Shown: piece after piece, positions 18,147-27,200 of the stretch
Numbering within the stretch: the stretch's first letter is position 1
Layout of the letters: every line of letters starts with the position of its first letter
NCBI RefSeq assembly: GCF_003337275.1
Contig: NZ_QPJQ01000042.1
Span: 1 to 34,024, forward strand
Direction of reading: 5' to 3'
DNA from: Marinomonas foliarum
Lineage (GTDB): Bacteria; Pseudomonadota; Gammaproteobacteria; Pseudomonadales; Marinomonadaceae
DNA length: 34,024 nt
Translations under genes and position numbers: made by a program
Notes under the pieces: generated by a model
The model's database searches: none
Seen by the model: the letters and a program-made list of their open reading frames with translations, nothing else
Told to the model about the DNA's origin: nothing

Positions 18147-19653
18147 ATCCGAGTTCCTTCAGGTAACCTTCCATTTCTACTTCAAGGTTTTGCAGTTCAT
18201 TTTTAAGTTGTATCCGCTCGGTGCGCACTGCCGCCAAATCAATTTCGGCTTCTTCTTCAAAGGTATCAACGTAACGAGGGATGTTTAGGTTAAAGTCGTT
18301 TTCGGCGATTTCATCAAAACTTGCTAGATATGCGTATTTTTCAACCGTTTCACGGTCTTTATAGGTATCGATGATTTTTTGAATGTTGTCAGGCGTGAGT
18401 TGGTTTTGATTTTTGCCTGATTTAAATTCGCGGCTGGCATCAATAAACAGCACCTTGTCGTCGGTTTTGTGCTTTTTAAAGATCAAAATAGCCGCAGGGA
18501 TGCCTGTACCAAAAAATAGCTTTTCTGGTAGGCCAATAACGGTATCAAGTAGGTTTTCTTCAATGAGTCGTTGGCGAATTTTGCCCTCGCTAGACGCTCT
18601 AAATAACACGCCATGGGGGACAACCACTGCCATTCTGCCGGTGCCTGGTTTTAATGTTTCGATCATGTGTAGGATAAAGGCATAATCGCCTTTTGTTTTT
18701 GGTGGTATACCACGATGGAAGCGGCCATAAGGGTCGCTGCTGGCATCGTCATGGCCCCATTTATCTAACGAAAATGGTGGGTTGGCGGTAACCACGTCAA
18801 AATGCAATAAATTGTTACTGTCTTTATCTAGTAGCAATGGATTACGAATGGTGTCACCCCATTCAATGCGGTGGTTGTCTTCGCCGTGTAGAAACATGTT
18901 CATTTTGGCGAGTGCCCATGTAGAGCCAATGGCTTCTTGCCCAAATAGGGCATATTTTTTTGAGCCAGAGTTTTTTCGTACCATAGCGCCACATTTAAGT
19001 AGCAGAGAGCCAGAACCACAGGCTGGATCGCATATTTGGTCACCTTCCACAGGCTCTAAAATAGTGGCTAATAAATCGGATACTTCTGGTGGTGTATAGA
19101 ATTCCCCGGCGGTTTTTCCGCTGCCTGCGGCAAAGTGCTTAATAAGGTATTCATAAGCGTTACCAATGACATCTAAACTGCCAACGCGTTCTGTACTGAG
19201 GTTTAAGATGTCTTTACCGAAATCTTCTAAAAGATGGCGGAGTAAATCGTTCTTTTGCTTTTCTTGGCCCAGTTTATCGGTGTTGAAACTGATGTCCTGG
19301 AAGACATTTTGCAGTTTGGTCCCGTTGGCCTCTTCAATAGCATGTAAGGCTTGGTCGATGCGTTGCCCATTACCAGGTTGGCTTCGCTGCTCAAATAAAT
19401 CCCAAAAACTGGCGCCTATTGGTAAAACGAAACGACGCTTTTCCATCATTGCGTTAATGAGGTCTGGGTTATCACCAAACTGAGACACCAGTTTTTTATA
19501 ATCGTCTTGGTAGACATCGGATATGTATTTCAAGAAGAGCATGGTGAGAACGAAGTCTTTGTAAGTGTCAGCGCTGATGACACCACGAAAGGTGTCGCAA
19601 GCGTTCCATACTGCACTGTTGATGTCTTCTTGATTGATTTGTGTATTAGACAT
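18139..19653 (-). CDS. hsdM: Type I restriction-modification DNA methyltransferase subunit
   Basis: 504 residues, usual HsdM length. The N-terminal HsdM_N helical domain (NSAVWNACDTFRG, MLFLKYISDVY) is followed by the N6-adenine methyltransferase core: AdoMet motif DPACGSGSLLL near 208 and catalytic NPPF near 291. The C terminus is a coiled coil ending MEGYLKELGYE that contacts HsdS. It methylates adenine in the host copies of the site set by HsdS. It starts 12 bp after the half-length specificity gene. Confidence 0.96.
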   Translation of the reverse strand: MSNTQINQEDINSAVWNACDTFRGVISADTYKDFVLTMLFLKYISDVYQDDYKKLVSQFGDNPDLINAMMEKRRFVLPIGASFWDLFEQRSQPGNGQRIDQALHAIEEANGTKLQNVFQDISFNTDKLGQEKQKNDLLRHLLEDFGKDILNLSTERVGSLDVIGNAYEYLIKHFAAGSGKTAGEFYTPPEVSDLLATILEPVEGDQICDPACGSGSLLLKCGAMVRKNSGSKKYALFGQEAIGSTWALAKMNMFLHGEDNHRIEWGDTIRNPLLLDKDSNNLLHFDVVTANPPFSLDKWGHDDASSDPYGRFHRGIPPKTKGDYAFILHMIETLKPGTGRMAVVVPHGVLFRASSEGKIRQRLIEENLLDTVIGLPEKLFFGTGIPAAILIFKKHKTDDKVLFIDASREFKSGKNQNQLTPDNIQKIIDTYKDRETVEKYAYLASFDEIAENDFNLNIPRYVDTFEEEAEIDLAAVRTERIQLKNELQNLEVEMEGYLKELGYE

Positions 19654-19665
19654 GGTGTAAATCCC

Positions 19666-20277
19666 TTAATAATCGTTTTGTTCGTCGGTTGTCATTGGCT
19701 TCTTTAACAATACTGATGCAATGGCTGCCATTTCTAGCTGCCGGTTTTCTATAAGCTTCTCATAGGTTTTTTTCTCGCGTATGACGTTGCGATGCAATTC
19801 TACTAGGCTATTTTGAGTGGCTACATCGGGTAGTGCGATTGACGTGTCTTGTAAAATTGTTTTTCGAATACTGACTTGTAGGCTGCCCTCAGCGGAGACC
19901 TTGAAATAGCGCTGAGCAGCTTCTTGATTCAGTTGCCAGCAAATGAACTCTGCCAGCACACTTTTTTGCTTTGAAGCTTTGACTCTTAACCGAAAAAAGT
20001 GGGGGGAGCAGACCGTGTTATCAGGCAGATCTTTGACTAACGAGGCTGTATTTTTTGTGCCTTTTGCTAAAAATATAATGTCGTTGAATTTAAGCCAACC
20101 AGGGTCTTTTTTCCCTGTCAGTTCTGAACATACCAAGCTGTCCGTAAATATCTCACCATCTGGGCCAATATTTCTGGCTTGTACGACAAAAGCCTCCCCT
20201 TCCTTGCTTGGCTCTATACGTCCTCTGAACGGATAGCCGGTGCTTATATCCACAAAATCACCAAGAGTTTGAGTCAT
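19666..20277 (-). CDS. Half-length type I specificity-like protein
   Basis: 203 residues with a single HsdS-type target recognition domain: start LGDFVDISTGYPFRG, the middle GWLKFNDIIFLAKG and VCSPHFFRLRV, then SLQVSIRKTILQDTSIALP leading into a coiled-coil spacer (NSLVELHRNVIREKKTYEKLIENRQLE). A complete HsdS has two such units and is present at 15799-17049. This is the first gene of the leftward operon. It could dimerise to give an alternative symmetrical specificity, or regulate. It is not a simple truncation because it has its own start and stop and an in-operon position. Confidence 0.85.
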   Translation of the reverse strand: MTQTLGDFVDISTGYPFRGRIEPSKEGEAFVVQARNIGPDGEIFTDSLVCSELTGKKDPGWLKFNDIIFLAKGTKNTASLVKDLPDNTVCSPHFFRLRVKASKQKSVLAEFICWQLNQEAAQRYFKVSAEGSLQVSIRKTILQDTSIALPDVATQNSLVELHRNVIREKKTYEKLIENRQLEMAAIASVLLKKPMTTDEQNDY

Positions 20278-20422
20278 TTTTATTTACCTTTATTAGATTC
20301 GCCACAGTGTGGATGAGAAAAGGGTTAACGTCAATAAAACATAACATTATTCCAATGACGTCAAAATAAAGTAGTTTATTTTATTTTATATTAATTTAAT
20401 TTGCAGTATTGTAATGGAGTAA
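20278..20422 (-). promoter_or_regulatory. Control region of the leftward defence operon
   Basis: AT-rich. On the minus strand two TTGACGT boxes lie 30 bp apart (complements ACGTCAA at 20328-20334 and 20358-20364); either could be a -35 box, but no strong -10 box follows. The outer box is part of the palindrome TGACGTCA. Closer to the first gene, CCACA-g-TGTGG (20302-20312) is a perfect palindrome and a candidate operator. An AAAGG lies about 9-10 nt before the first start codon. Confidence 0.4.
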
Positions 20423-20530
20423 GTGGGCTATTCGGTAAAAACAAGAAGAAATAGCATTGTTATTTCATGGTTAGTCCAACGTTTAAGGTATGAAGAATTT
20501 GATGCGATTAGAAGCGTCATTAAGGAATAG
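20423..20530 (+). CDS. Possible 35-residue protein
   Basis: GTG start with GGAG only 3 nt away, closer than usual. The product begins MGYSVKTRRNSIVISWLV, then QRLRYEEFDAIRSVIKE; it is basic at the start and amphipathic later. The stop codon opens a strong hairpin. The ORF lies in the gap between divergent operons and points toward the trio. I recognise no family. It may also be the tail of a lost gene. Existence is uncertain. Confidence 0.3.
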   Translation: MGYSVKTRRNSIVISWLVQRLRYEEFDAIRSVIKE

Positions 20531-20560
20531 ATGCTTATCGTTTACTAGACGGTAAGCATC
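20530..20560. terminator. Strong hairpin in the divergent control region
   Basis: Arms GATGCTTATCGT (20530-20541) and ACGGTAAGCATC (20549-20560) around a 7-nt loop; 11 of 12 pairs are Watson-Crick and the other is G-U on the plus-strand transcript. No T-run follows on either strand, so it may be a Rho-assisted terminator, an operator or an attenuator in the leader of the trio. Confidence 0.4.
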
Positions 20561-20710
20561 TATAAAACCAAGGCCAGCTTAAAAGTGCCGCTGGTAAGGT
20601 CAGAGGTGAGAGTCTGTACTTTACCAATATAGTAGCGCTTTTCAAGTGAGGTCTTGTTAACGGTGTTTGCTTTCATGCGGACGCATAACATTCTTTATTG
20701 AGGAAAAAGT
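20561..20710 (+). promoter_or_regulatory. Leader of the recombinase trio
   Basis: 150 bp with no ORF. A perfect short palindrome ATGCG-ga-CGCAT lies at 20675-20686, 25 bp before the first trio gene, and GAGGA (20700-20704) is its ribosome site. I see no strong sigma-70 promoter; TTGTTA around 20654 is the only -35-like word. Confidence 0.3.
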
Positions 20711-21703
20711 ATGGATATAAGGTTAATAGAAGTCTCGAAAGGGTTCGTGTATCTCCATTTCAAAGAAAATGGCTACGGTCTTTTTATTGATCAATTTGAG
20801 GCTTTTGGATCCTTGTTGTTGAGAACAGGTTCTAATGTTGGGTATGACGCAGAGACATCGTCTATTTGTTATGAGCGTGATGGCAAAGAACGGAAACTTC
20901 GTTTAGCTCAGCTGTCATTTGCGCAGGCTAGAACAGAAGAAAAACCACATGCCTGTCTGAAAAGCGTAATTTCAGACTGCAACATTTCTTTTGGCACAGA
21001 AATATCATCTGTTGATGTTGGTGAGCAACAGTTAAGTTTGCTCAAACTACGGTTGTGGGATATGAGTTGTGTGACTGAGTTTGAATTACATGCTTCTCGG
21101 TCTTTTAGTGACCTCGAAACCGCAAGTTATGTACCTTTTATTCTGCCGAAGCTCAGTGAGTCAAAGCAGACCAAAGTGAAAGCTGGTGATTTTGTTGACA
21201 CCCATTCAGATAGTTGCATTACAGACCAATCATGTGATGTCGCTTTATCCGATATTGATAGCATTCACCCCAAGTTGATGGCTTTTTTGCGCAGCTTTCC
21301 TGCTTTTGTTCGAGAGTTACTTCCATTAGAACGGAATGAAGTGTTGGATTATTTGACACTATCTCCGATCGTATTAGTGCGAGAAGAAGGCAAGTTATAC
21401 TGCGTTGCTGGAATTCAGTCATATGTGCAAGCTGTTAATACTCTAGACAAGAAGCAAAAAGTGCCAGTTCGCTGGTTCACAGGGAAAATGGGGCTGGCTC
21501 TGAAACGACTAAACACGATGGAAGTGTTGGGCCTTCCGATTATATACAGTACAAAAAAGAGCTTGCTTCAGCAAACCTTTGACACGCTCCAGCCTTCGTT
21601 TTCCCCTTTGTATAAGCAATCTTTCTTCGCATCTTGTAGTAGCAAGAAGTTTGCGGCGTTGTTTGGGTTAGATGCTAGAACAATACAGGAGATCAGTCGT
21701 TGA
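20711..21703 (+). CDS. First gene of the recombinase trio, unknown function
   Basis: 330 residues with no catalytic motif I recognise. The N-terminal half is beta-rich (LIEVSKGFVYLHFKENGYGLF). The second half, after a polar linker near 150-180, is helical with FPAFVRELLPLERNEVLDYL, then a YCVAGIQSYVQAVN segment and a C terminus ending LFGLDARTIQEISR. The SPIVLVREEGKLYCVAGIQSY stretch vaguely recalls ParB-type folds, but I would not call that. GAGGA sits 6 nt before the ATG. Its stop overlaps the next start by 4 nt, so it belongs to the recombinase operon and probably assists it. In gamma-mobile-trio modules one of three proteins has no known domain; which one this would be is unclear. Confidence 0.75.
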   Translation: MDIRLIEVSKGFVYLHFKENGYGLFIDQFEAFGSLLLRTGSNVGYDAETSSICYERDGKERKLRLAQLSFAQARTEEKPHACLKSVISDCNISFGTEISSVDVGEQQLSLLKLRLWDMSCVTEFELHASRSFSDLETASYVPFILPKLSESKQTKVKAGDFVDTHSDSCITDQSCDVALSDIDSIHPKLMAFLRSFPAFVRELLPLERNEVLDYLTLSPIVLVREEGKLYCVAGIQSYVQAVNTLDKKQKVPVRWFTGKMGLALKRLNTMEVLGLPIIYSTKKSLLQQTFDTLQPSFSPLYKQSFFASCSSKKFAALFGLDARTIQEISR

Positions 21704-24279
21704 GTACCCATCGTTCATCAACTGTCGAGTTTGACGGCTCTTGTTTGCATCGCTTTCTTAAAGAGATGAAGAAACAGAAATTGACCGTTGCCAATTTGAC
21801 GGCGAAACAATCTCGTCAATTTATACTTCATTTTTGTAATCTGTGTCATATCCCGCCCCATTTGCGTGCTATCGATCTTTGTGTTGAAAACATCAGTGAC
21901 GCCATCGAAAGTGTCAGGGATGAATGCGATGACCTTTCACTGCTAGAAGATGTGTTTGGTGAGAGATTATTAGGGCTAAGTCTCTTTGCTGATTTTATGG
22001 AAAAGCACATAACCTTGTTGAAGCAAGTGGATGCTTTTATATGGCATGAAAGACCTGATGTTGTTGAAGATCGAAGACACCCTATGCAGGGCCAATGGGG
22101 GCGATACCCCATTTATTCGATGCTTATGAATACTCTTGAAGATAATGAATATATCAACAATTTTCATGGGTTACAGATCATTGTGCTTGCGGCTTATTCA
22201 TCATTGAATCATTCGCCTAAGACCTTCTCGATGTACATCAAAGACCAAGAAAAACGCTCGAAAAAACATCAAAGCGCTGCATCAACAGCTGGCTTTTTTA
22301 TTCGTAATTGGTCAGATAATAATGTTGATGATGACGAGATAGAATTTTTTTGTGATGACATTAATGTGTTGGAATGGTGTGAAGATATTATAGCGGCACG
22401 TGATGATTCGGCTACAGAGGAGCGCCCAATCTACCGTCAAACAATGAGTCCATTGATTTCGAGGTGGATAAGCTTTGAGTCTCAGCGTAGAGGTGTCAAC
22501 GCGACAAGAAAGCGCGGCAAAGCTAAGCCTTATAACCGAAAGTCTTCCGGCTGGCATGGCGGCTATTGCCGATATCACTCGGGCACTATCAGCGAGTCTA
22601 TTTTGATTGATGACAACTGCATTGTTGAGGCGACGGGCTTTGGGCATGGTTCAAATAGTATCCCTGTTAACAGTATCAAGATAAGAAAGACTTCAGCTTT
22701 GTTACCTGAGGAAGAGGCTAAATACGCCGATTTAGAAGATGATGAACAGGGCGATTATGATGAGATTATTAGTGTTGAAGACCCAACACCTAGCTGTAAC
22801 AACATTCTCACGAATCGACAAATTACTAAAGTTGTACAATCTAATCAAAATTTGATTTGTCAATTTTCTAACGCTACCAACGTTGAAATCGCTCAGCTTG
22901 TTGAACTTTGTTTAGACGTAATGCGTCGGCCTGCGTTTTATAATGACTTGATTTCTCATGCAGCGCCAATTGCTTTATTGATGTTATATACCGGTTGCTC
23001 TTTAAGAGATGTTACTCACGGTACCAGGTGGTCTGCTGACCACCTTGCTTCTAAAGCAAAGATAACATCGGTGTTGGTGAGTGGCGAGCGGTTTTGGCTT
23101 CTCAAGGTTGCAAATGTTCGACGCGCAAAACGGATGACTCAAGATGTTTTAGAGCAATGCCGAGTTGTTGAATCACATATTAAAATTCCTGATGAGTTTG
23201 GTCTGGCTAATTTTCTACAAGAGCAGCATAAAGAGCAGCTAGAAAAAAAAGAAGTGGGGAGGATTTTTAAAAAGAAGCTACCTGAGTACCGACGTATTTT
23301 AAACGCTTTGCTGCGCTTATTACCTGATAGTAACCGACTGAATGAGCATAAAATTGCCAATTTTTTACCCGCTCATATAACTCATCAAACAGCTGATATT
23401 GCGGTTACGATCTTATCCACTGGTCAGTATCTTCCGCTCGGAAAGACGCTTTTGCATTACAGCGCGCCTTCGCCTAGTTACCTTGAATCGGTTAGGCATA
23501 AGGTTTGGGGAGATCTCTGTGATGATGTTTCTTTGCCTAGTTTTATCAAGTCAGAAGCCGCTAAATTACCTGTAGTAAATACACTGTCCGTTTCACCGTT
23601 ATGCCCGACGCTGGGTAGCATTATTAATATGGTGAAGGAAAGTAAAAGTGCGATCAAATCCGCAAAAGATTCTGGTGAAATTTTGAATGTTCATAACATG
23701 ATGACATATTACACCGCTCAGATGTTTGCGTATGGAACGGGAGTGCGTGCTATTTGCTCACCGCTTGCTTGCTTAACTGCTTTTGATTCAGCCACGAAAA
23801 CGGTCGTTATCTCTGATAAAGATGGTGATGATTTTTATAACTCACGATTATGTATATTACCTAAACTCGTTTGTCAGCAGTTAGAGGCCTATCAAAAGCA
23901 CGTCGAGCAACTCAAAAACACCACTTACTTTTTGGCTATTAATAACAATTCACTAATAGACATACAAGACTATTTCTATCTCGATAAAGATCTTCATTCT
24001 GCAGAAATTAAACCTAGCCTAAGCTTTGAGCTTCAAGCCTCTTTTTTGAATCTACCGATGAACACTAACCGTCGATTTATTCGCACCTATTTGATAGAAA
24101 AAGGAGTGAGAGGTGAGTTGATTAATGCGTTTATGGGGCACTGGGGAGCAGGCCAAGAACCTTGGGGTAAATTCTCAACGTGCTCGCCCATTGAGCTTCT
24201 TGAGATGGTGGCACCGAATATTAACGATATGCTTAACGAATTGAGTTTTACGATTGAACGAGGGCTTGCTGATGTTTGA
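21700..24279 (+). CDS. Large degenerate tyrosine-recombinase-like protein (second trio gene)
   Basis: 859 residues. TTG start overlapping the previous stop, with AGGAG 8 nt upstream. The C-terminal 200 residues follow the tyrosine recombinase outline: YGTGVRAICSPL near 684 for box I, TNRRFIRTYLIEKGV near 789 in place of HxxR (asparagine where histidine is expected) and FMGHWGAGQEPWGKFS near 810, where no tyrosine nucleophile follows. Another box-I-like stretch, LYTGCSLRDVTHG, is near 430. It probably binds DNA in the complex without cleaving it. It may correspond to the VPA1269-like large protein of V. parahaemolyticus islands; that link is from memory of family names and needs a search. Confidence 0.7.
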   Translation: MSTHRSSTVEFDGSCLHRFLKEMKKQKLTVANLTAKQSRQFILHFCNLCHIPPHLRAIDLCVENISDAIESVRDECDDLSLLEDVFGERLLGLSLFADFMEKHITLLKQVDAFIWHERPDVVEDRRHPMQGQWGRYPIYSMLMNTLEDNEYINNFHGLQIIVLAAYSSLNHSPKTFSMYIKDQEKRSKKHQSAASTAGFFIRNWSDNNVDDDEIEFFCDDINVLEWCEDIIAARDDSATEERPIYRQTMSPLISRWISFESQRRGVNATRKRGKAKPYNRKSSGWHGGYCRYHSGTISESILIDDNCIVEATGFGHGSNSIPVNSIKIRKTSALLPEEEAKYADLEDDEQGDYDEIISVEDPTPSCNNILTNRQITKVVQSNQNLICQFSNATNVEIAQLVELCLDVMRRPAFYNDLISHAAPIALLMLYTGCSLRDVTHGTRWSADHLASKAKITSVLVSGERFWLLKVANVRRAKRMTQDVLEQCRVVESHIKIPDEFGLANFLQEQHKEQLEKKEVGRIFKKKLPEYRRILNALLRLLPDSNRLNEHKIANFLPAHITHQTADIAVTILSTGQYLPLGKTLLHYSAPSPSYLESVRHKVWGDLCDDVSLPSFIKSEAAKLPVVNTLSVSPLCPTLGSIINMVKESKSAIKSAKDSGEILNVHNMMTYYTAQMFAYGTGVRAICSPLACLTAFDSATKTVVISDKDGDDFYNSRLCILPKLVCQQLEAYQKHVEQLKNTTYFLAINNNSLIDIQDYFYLDKDLHSAEIKPSLSFELQASFLNLPMNTNRRFIRTYLIEKGVRGELINAFMGHWGAGQEPWGKFSTCSPIELLEMVAPNINDMLNELSFTIERGLADV

Positions 24280-27200
24280 AGCGCAAGAAATTGAGTCTAA
24301 CGCCTCATGGAGAGCTGAAGTAACAGAAAAGAGATTGCCGATATTTAATAAGTTTGAAGCTGACATAGCTGACTCCGAAAAGCATTATTTTGAGTACTTT
24401 ATGACTTGGCTTGCTGAAGATAAAACCACAGATTCAAAAGCTATTCTTATCGGATACAAAGATGATAAAAAACGTAAAAAATTTAATGTTAACAAGCTTT
24501 TTAATCGATTTATCAACACCTGCAAGCTAGAGGCTGAAGGTATTGTTCAGGTGTCGAAGGTGCTAAGGGTACTGGTCCTGTATTTGAAAAAAATAGGTGA
24601 GTTAGACAGTAGTGTTACTCTTCCAGCGTTAACACAAAAAATGCATCGAGAGGCTGGGCGACTAACGCCTTTGAGACTTAATCGATATGTCGTTTTATAT
24701 AAAGATATTGTTAACGCTTTATCTGAATCTTTGAAGCAACCGAATTGCAAGGATGACGTTAAAAGAGGACAAATACTACTGTCATCGATTGTGTATGGTG
24801 GTCTTCTGTCAGTAGAAGGCTTATACGGTTTGTTGGTTAATTCGTCTAAACAACCTTATTTTGTAAACAGTCAAAAAATTTGGCCTTTAGATCTAAAAAC
24901 GAGAGAGTATCTGCACTCTGAAAGTCGTTTCTGGTATCCAGATACACTGACTGAAACACTTCTGCTCAAGAGTCAGCTCTCAGAAATTGAAATAATAACA
25001 GGCCAAAAACAAGAGATGAAAAAGAAAATAACGTCTCTTATTCAAGGTGTTTTTTCTAGCCTGCCTAAAAGTTTCAAAAAAAATCTCGTAATTAAGAAAA
25101 TGAACCTTAAGGCTCTTCTTAATGTTGTGTCTGTTCATTATGAGCAGGTCGTGCCCTCGTTTGTTGTTCGATATTGTCATCGAGAGTTTATTAGTCATTC
25201 ATTAAAGCCGAGCGCTATTAATCGTTTGGCGGGCTATTTTGCTCTTGGTGATGGTGTCGAAAATAGTGATTCACCTGTTAAGCCTGCTTGGGCTCCTAGT
25301 GATCAATATTTATCGCTTGATGATTCGCACTCAATGTCGAACACATCTGAGCAAGAAGAAGAGAGTCAGGCTGTAAGTTGGACATGGGTTGAAAAGCACA
25401 TCAAAAAGTCAGACAGCAAGGAAAGCTTGGAGCGTGATATTTCGGTTATTCTTAAGAACGATATGGAATTGGAGCCGGTGCAAAGGTTGGTGCTGATGTG
25501 GGGTGCGCACTTAGCAAGTGTTGGTAGTAATGACTTCACAAATCTACAAACAAAACGTATTGCCTATATGATGTGCTCGGTCGGTTCTCGACTGTCAGGT
25601 TTGGTGCAAAAAGATGATATGAGTTTGTACTCTTCTGAAGATTTAGAAGGGTTATATGAAGAGCTTCTTGGTACAGTTTCATCGGCTGGTTTAAAAAGAA
25701 AATTGGCCAGTATGCTGGATCGGTTCCAGAAATATTTGGAAAACTACCACTATGTTGACGCTATTGATTCACGAGAAGTGTTTGGAATTCAAAATTCACC
25801 GTTGCCAGTTGATGCGAATATTCTGCTTGTAGACGAATACTTAAATGTCCTGAAGACATTGGAAGGTATTGATGAGCTCGACTTATCACCAGAGGTGAAT
25901 GTCGTTATCAGATTAATCTTTATTCTTGGATACCGCTGTGGGCTTAGGCAAAGCGAAGGTCTAAAGTTGAGAGTAGAAGACATCCAGGGCGATGAAAATT
26001 GCTACCTTATTGTTCGACCTCACCATTATCGTACACTTAAAACAAACAATGCTAAGCGCCATTTCGAGTTGAGAAACTTTCTAAGTCACGATGAATTGTT
26101 GTTATTCAGAGACTGGTTAAACAAGAGGCGTGGGCAGCTTGATAGTGGCGAAAGTAGCTCACCTTTTCTTTTTGCATGCGCATCAAAAAGTTATAACTGC
26201 ATAAATGCCGATTTGGTATTTCCTGTTATACACAGAGTGATGAGGGCTGTATGTGGGGATGATTCCCTTAGATATCACAACCTTCGTCATTCATTTGCAA
26301 CTCTGACATTATTAAAACTGATGAGTGAGGAGTCTTGTCAGCTATCCATCTATGAACAGCACCCAGAAACTCAGAGCTGGTTGGCTGATAATGCAGCTCT
26401 TAAGCATTACTTATACGCGAGCCAAGATCCAACCAGAAGACACCTTTATGCGTTATCGATACTGATGGGGCACGCGTCGCCAGAGACAACATTGGAACAT
26501 TACATTCATTGTATGGATTACCTTGCTCGCGTTTCGATTGAAAAACGAATAATGCCAACGGCAGAGATGTTGTCGGATGCATCAGGGCAATCTTTAACTA
26601 CTATCTATCGATGGTTGCGTGATGGTGCTGATGGGTATCGTTTGGGTCTACATAAGAAGTACAAAAGAATCTTGCCGCAGCCTAGTCAAGTGATGTTTTC
26701 TGCTGCGATTTCCAATTTCAGATTGGAGCTTATTGCCAATAATACGGTCAGAAAATTTGATGACTGTCGAAAAATATTGTTTAAATTGATTCAAAGCCCA
26801 GTGTTAATAATCGATGAATATAAGCAGTATGACGCGTTATCAGAGCAAACTGGAATCAATGCATCAGAGATCAAGAAGTGGGAAAGAAATCTCTTATCTC
26901 TGCTCAGTTTAGAAAGACATAAGATTGCTTCTGACGGTGTTGGAAACTGCTCAAGAAAAATCAATTTAGAGCGCTATCAAAACGAAACGCTACCGTTGCC
27001 AGCCAAGCCAAGAAACATCGACATTGATCAAAATGCTTATGTCGAGGTAGTAGACCGTCTTCAAATTATGGCCCAAAAAGACCCAGTCAAACTGCAAGCT
27101 CTATTAAACGGTTTTTCTAAACATACCCAAAAGCGTAACTACCTATTCAGGTTTACTGACATTGCTTCCGCCGAACCAGTCATCGATGCGTTAAGTACAC

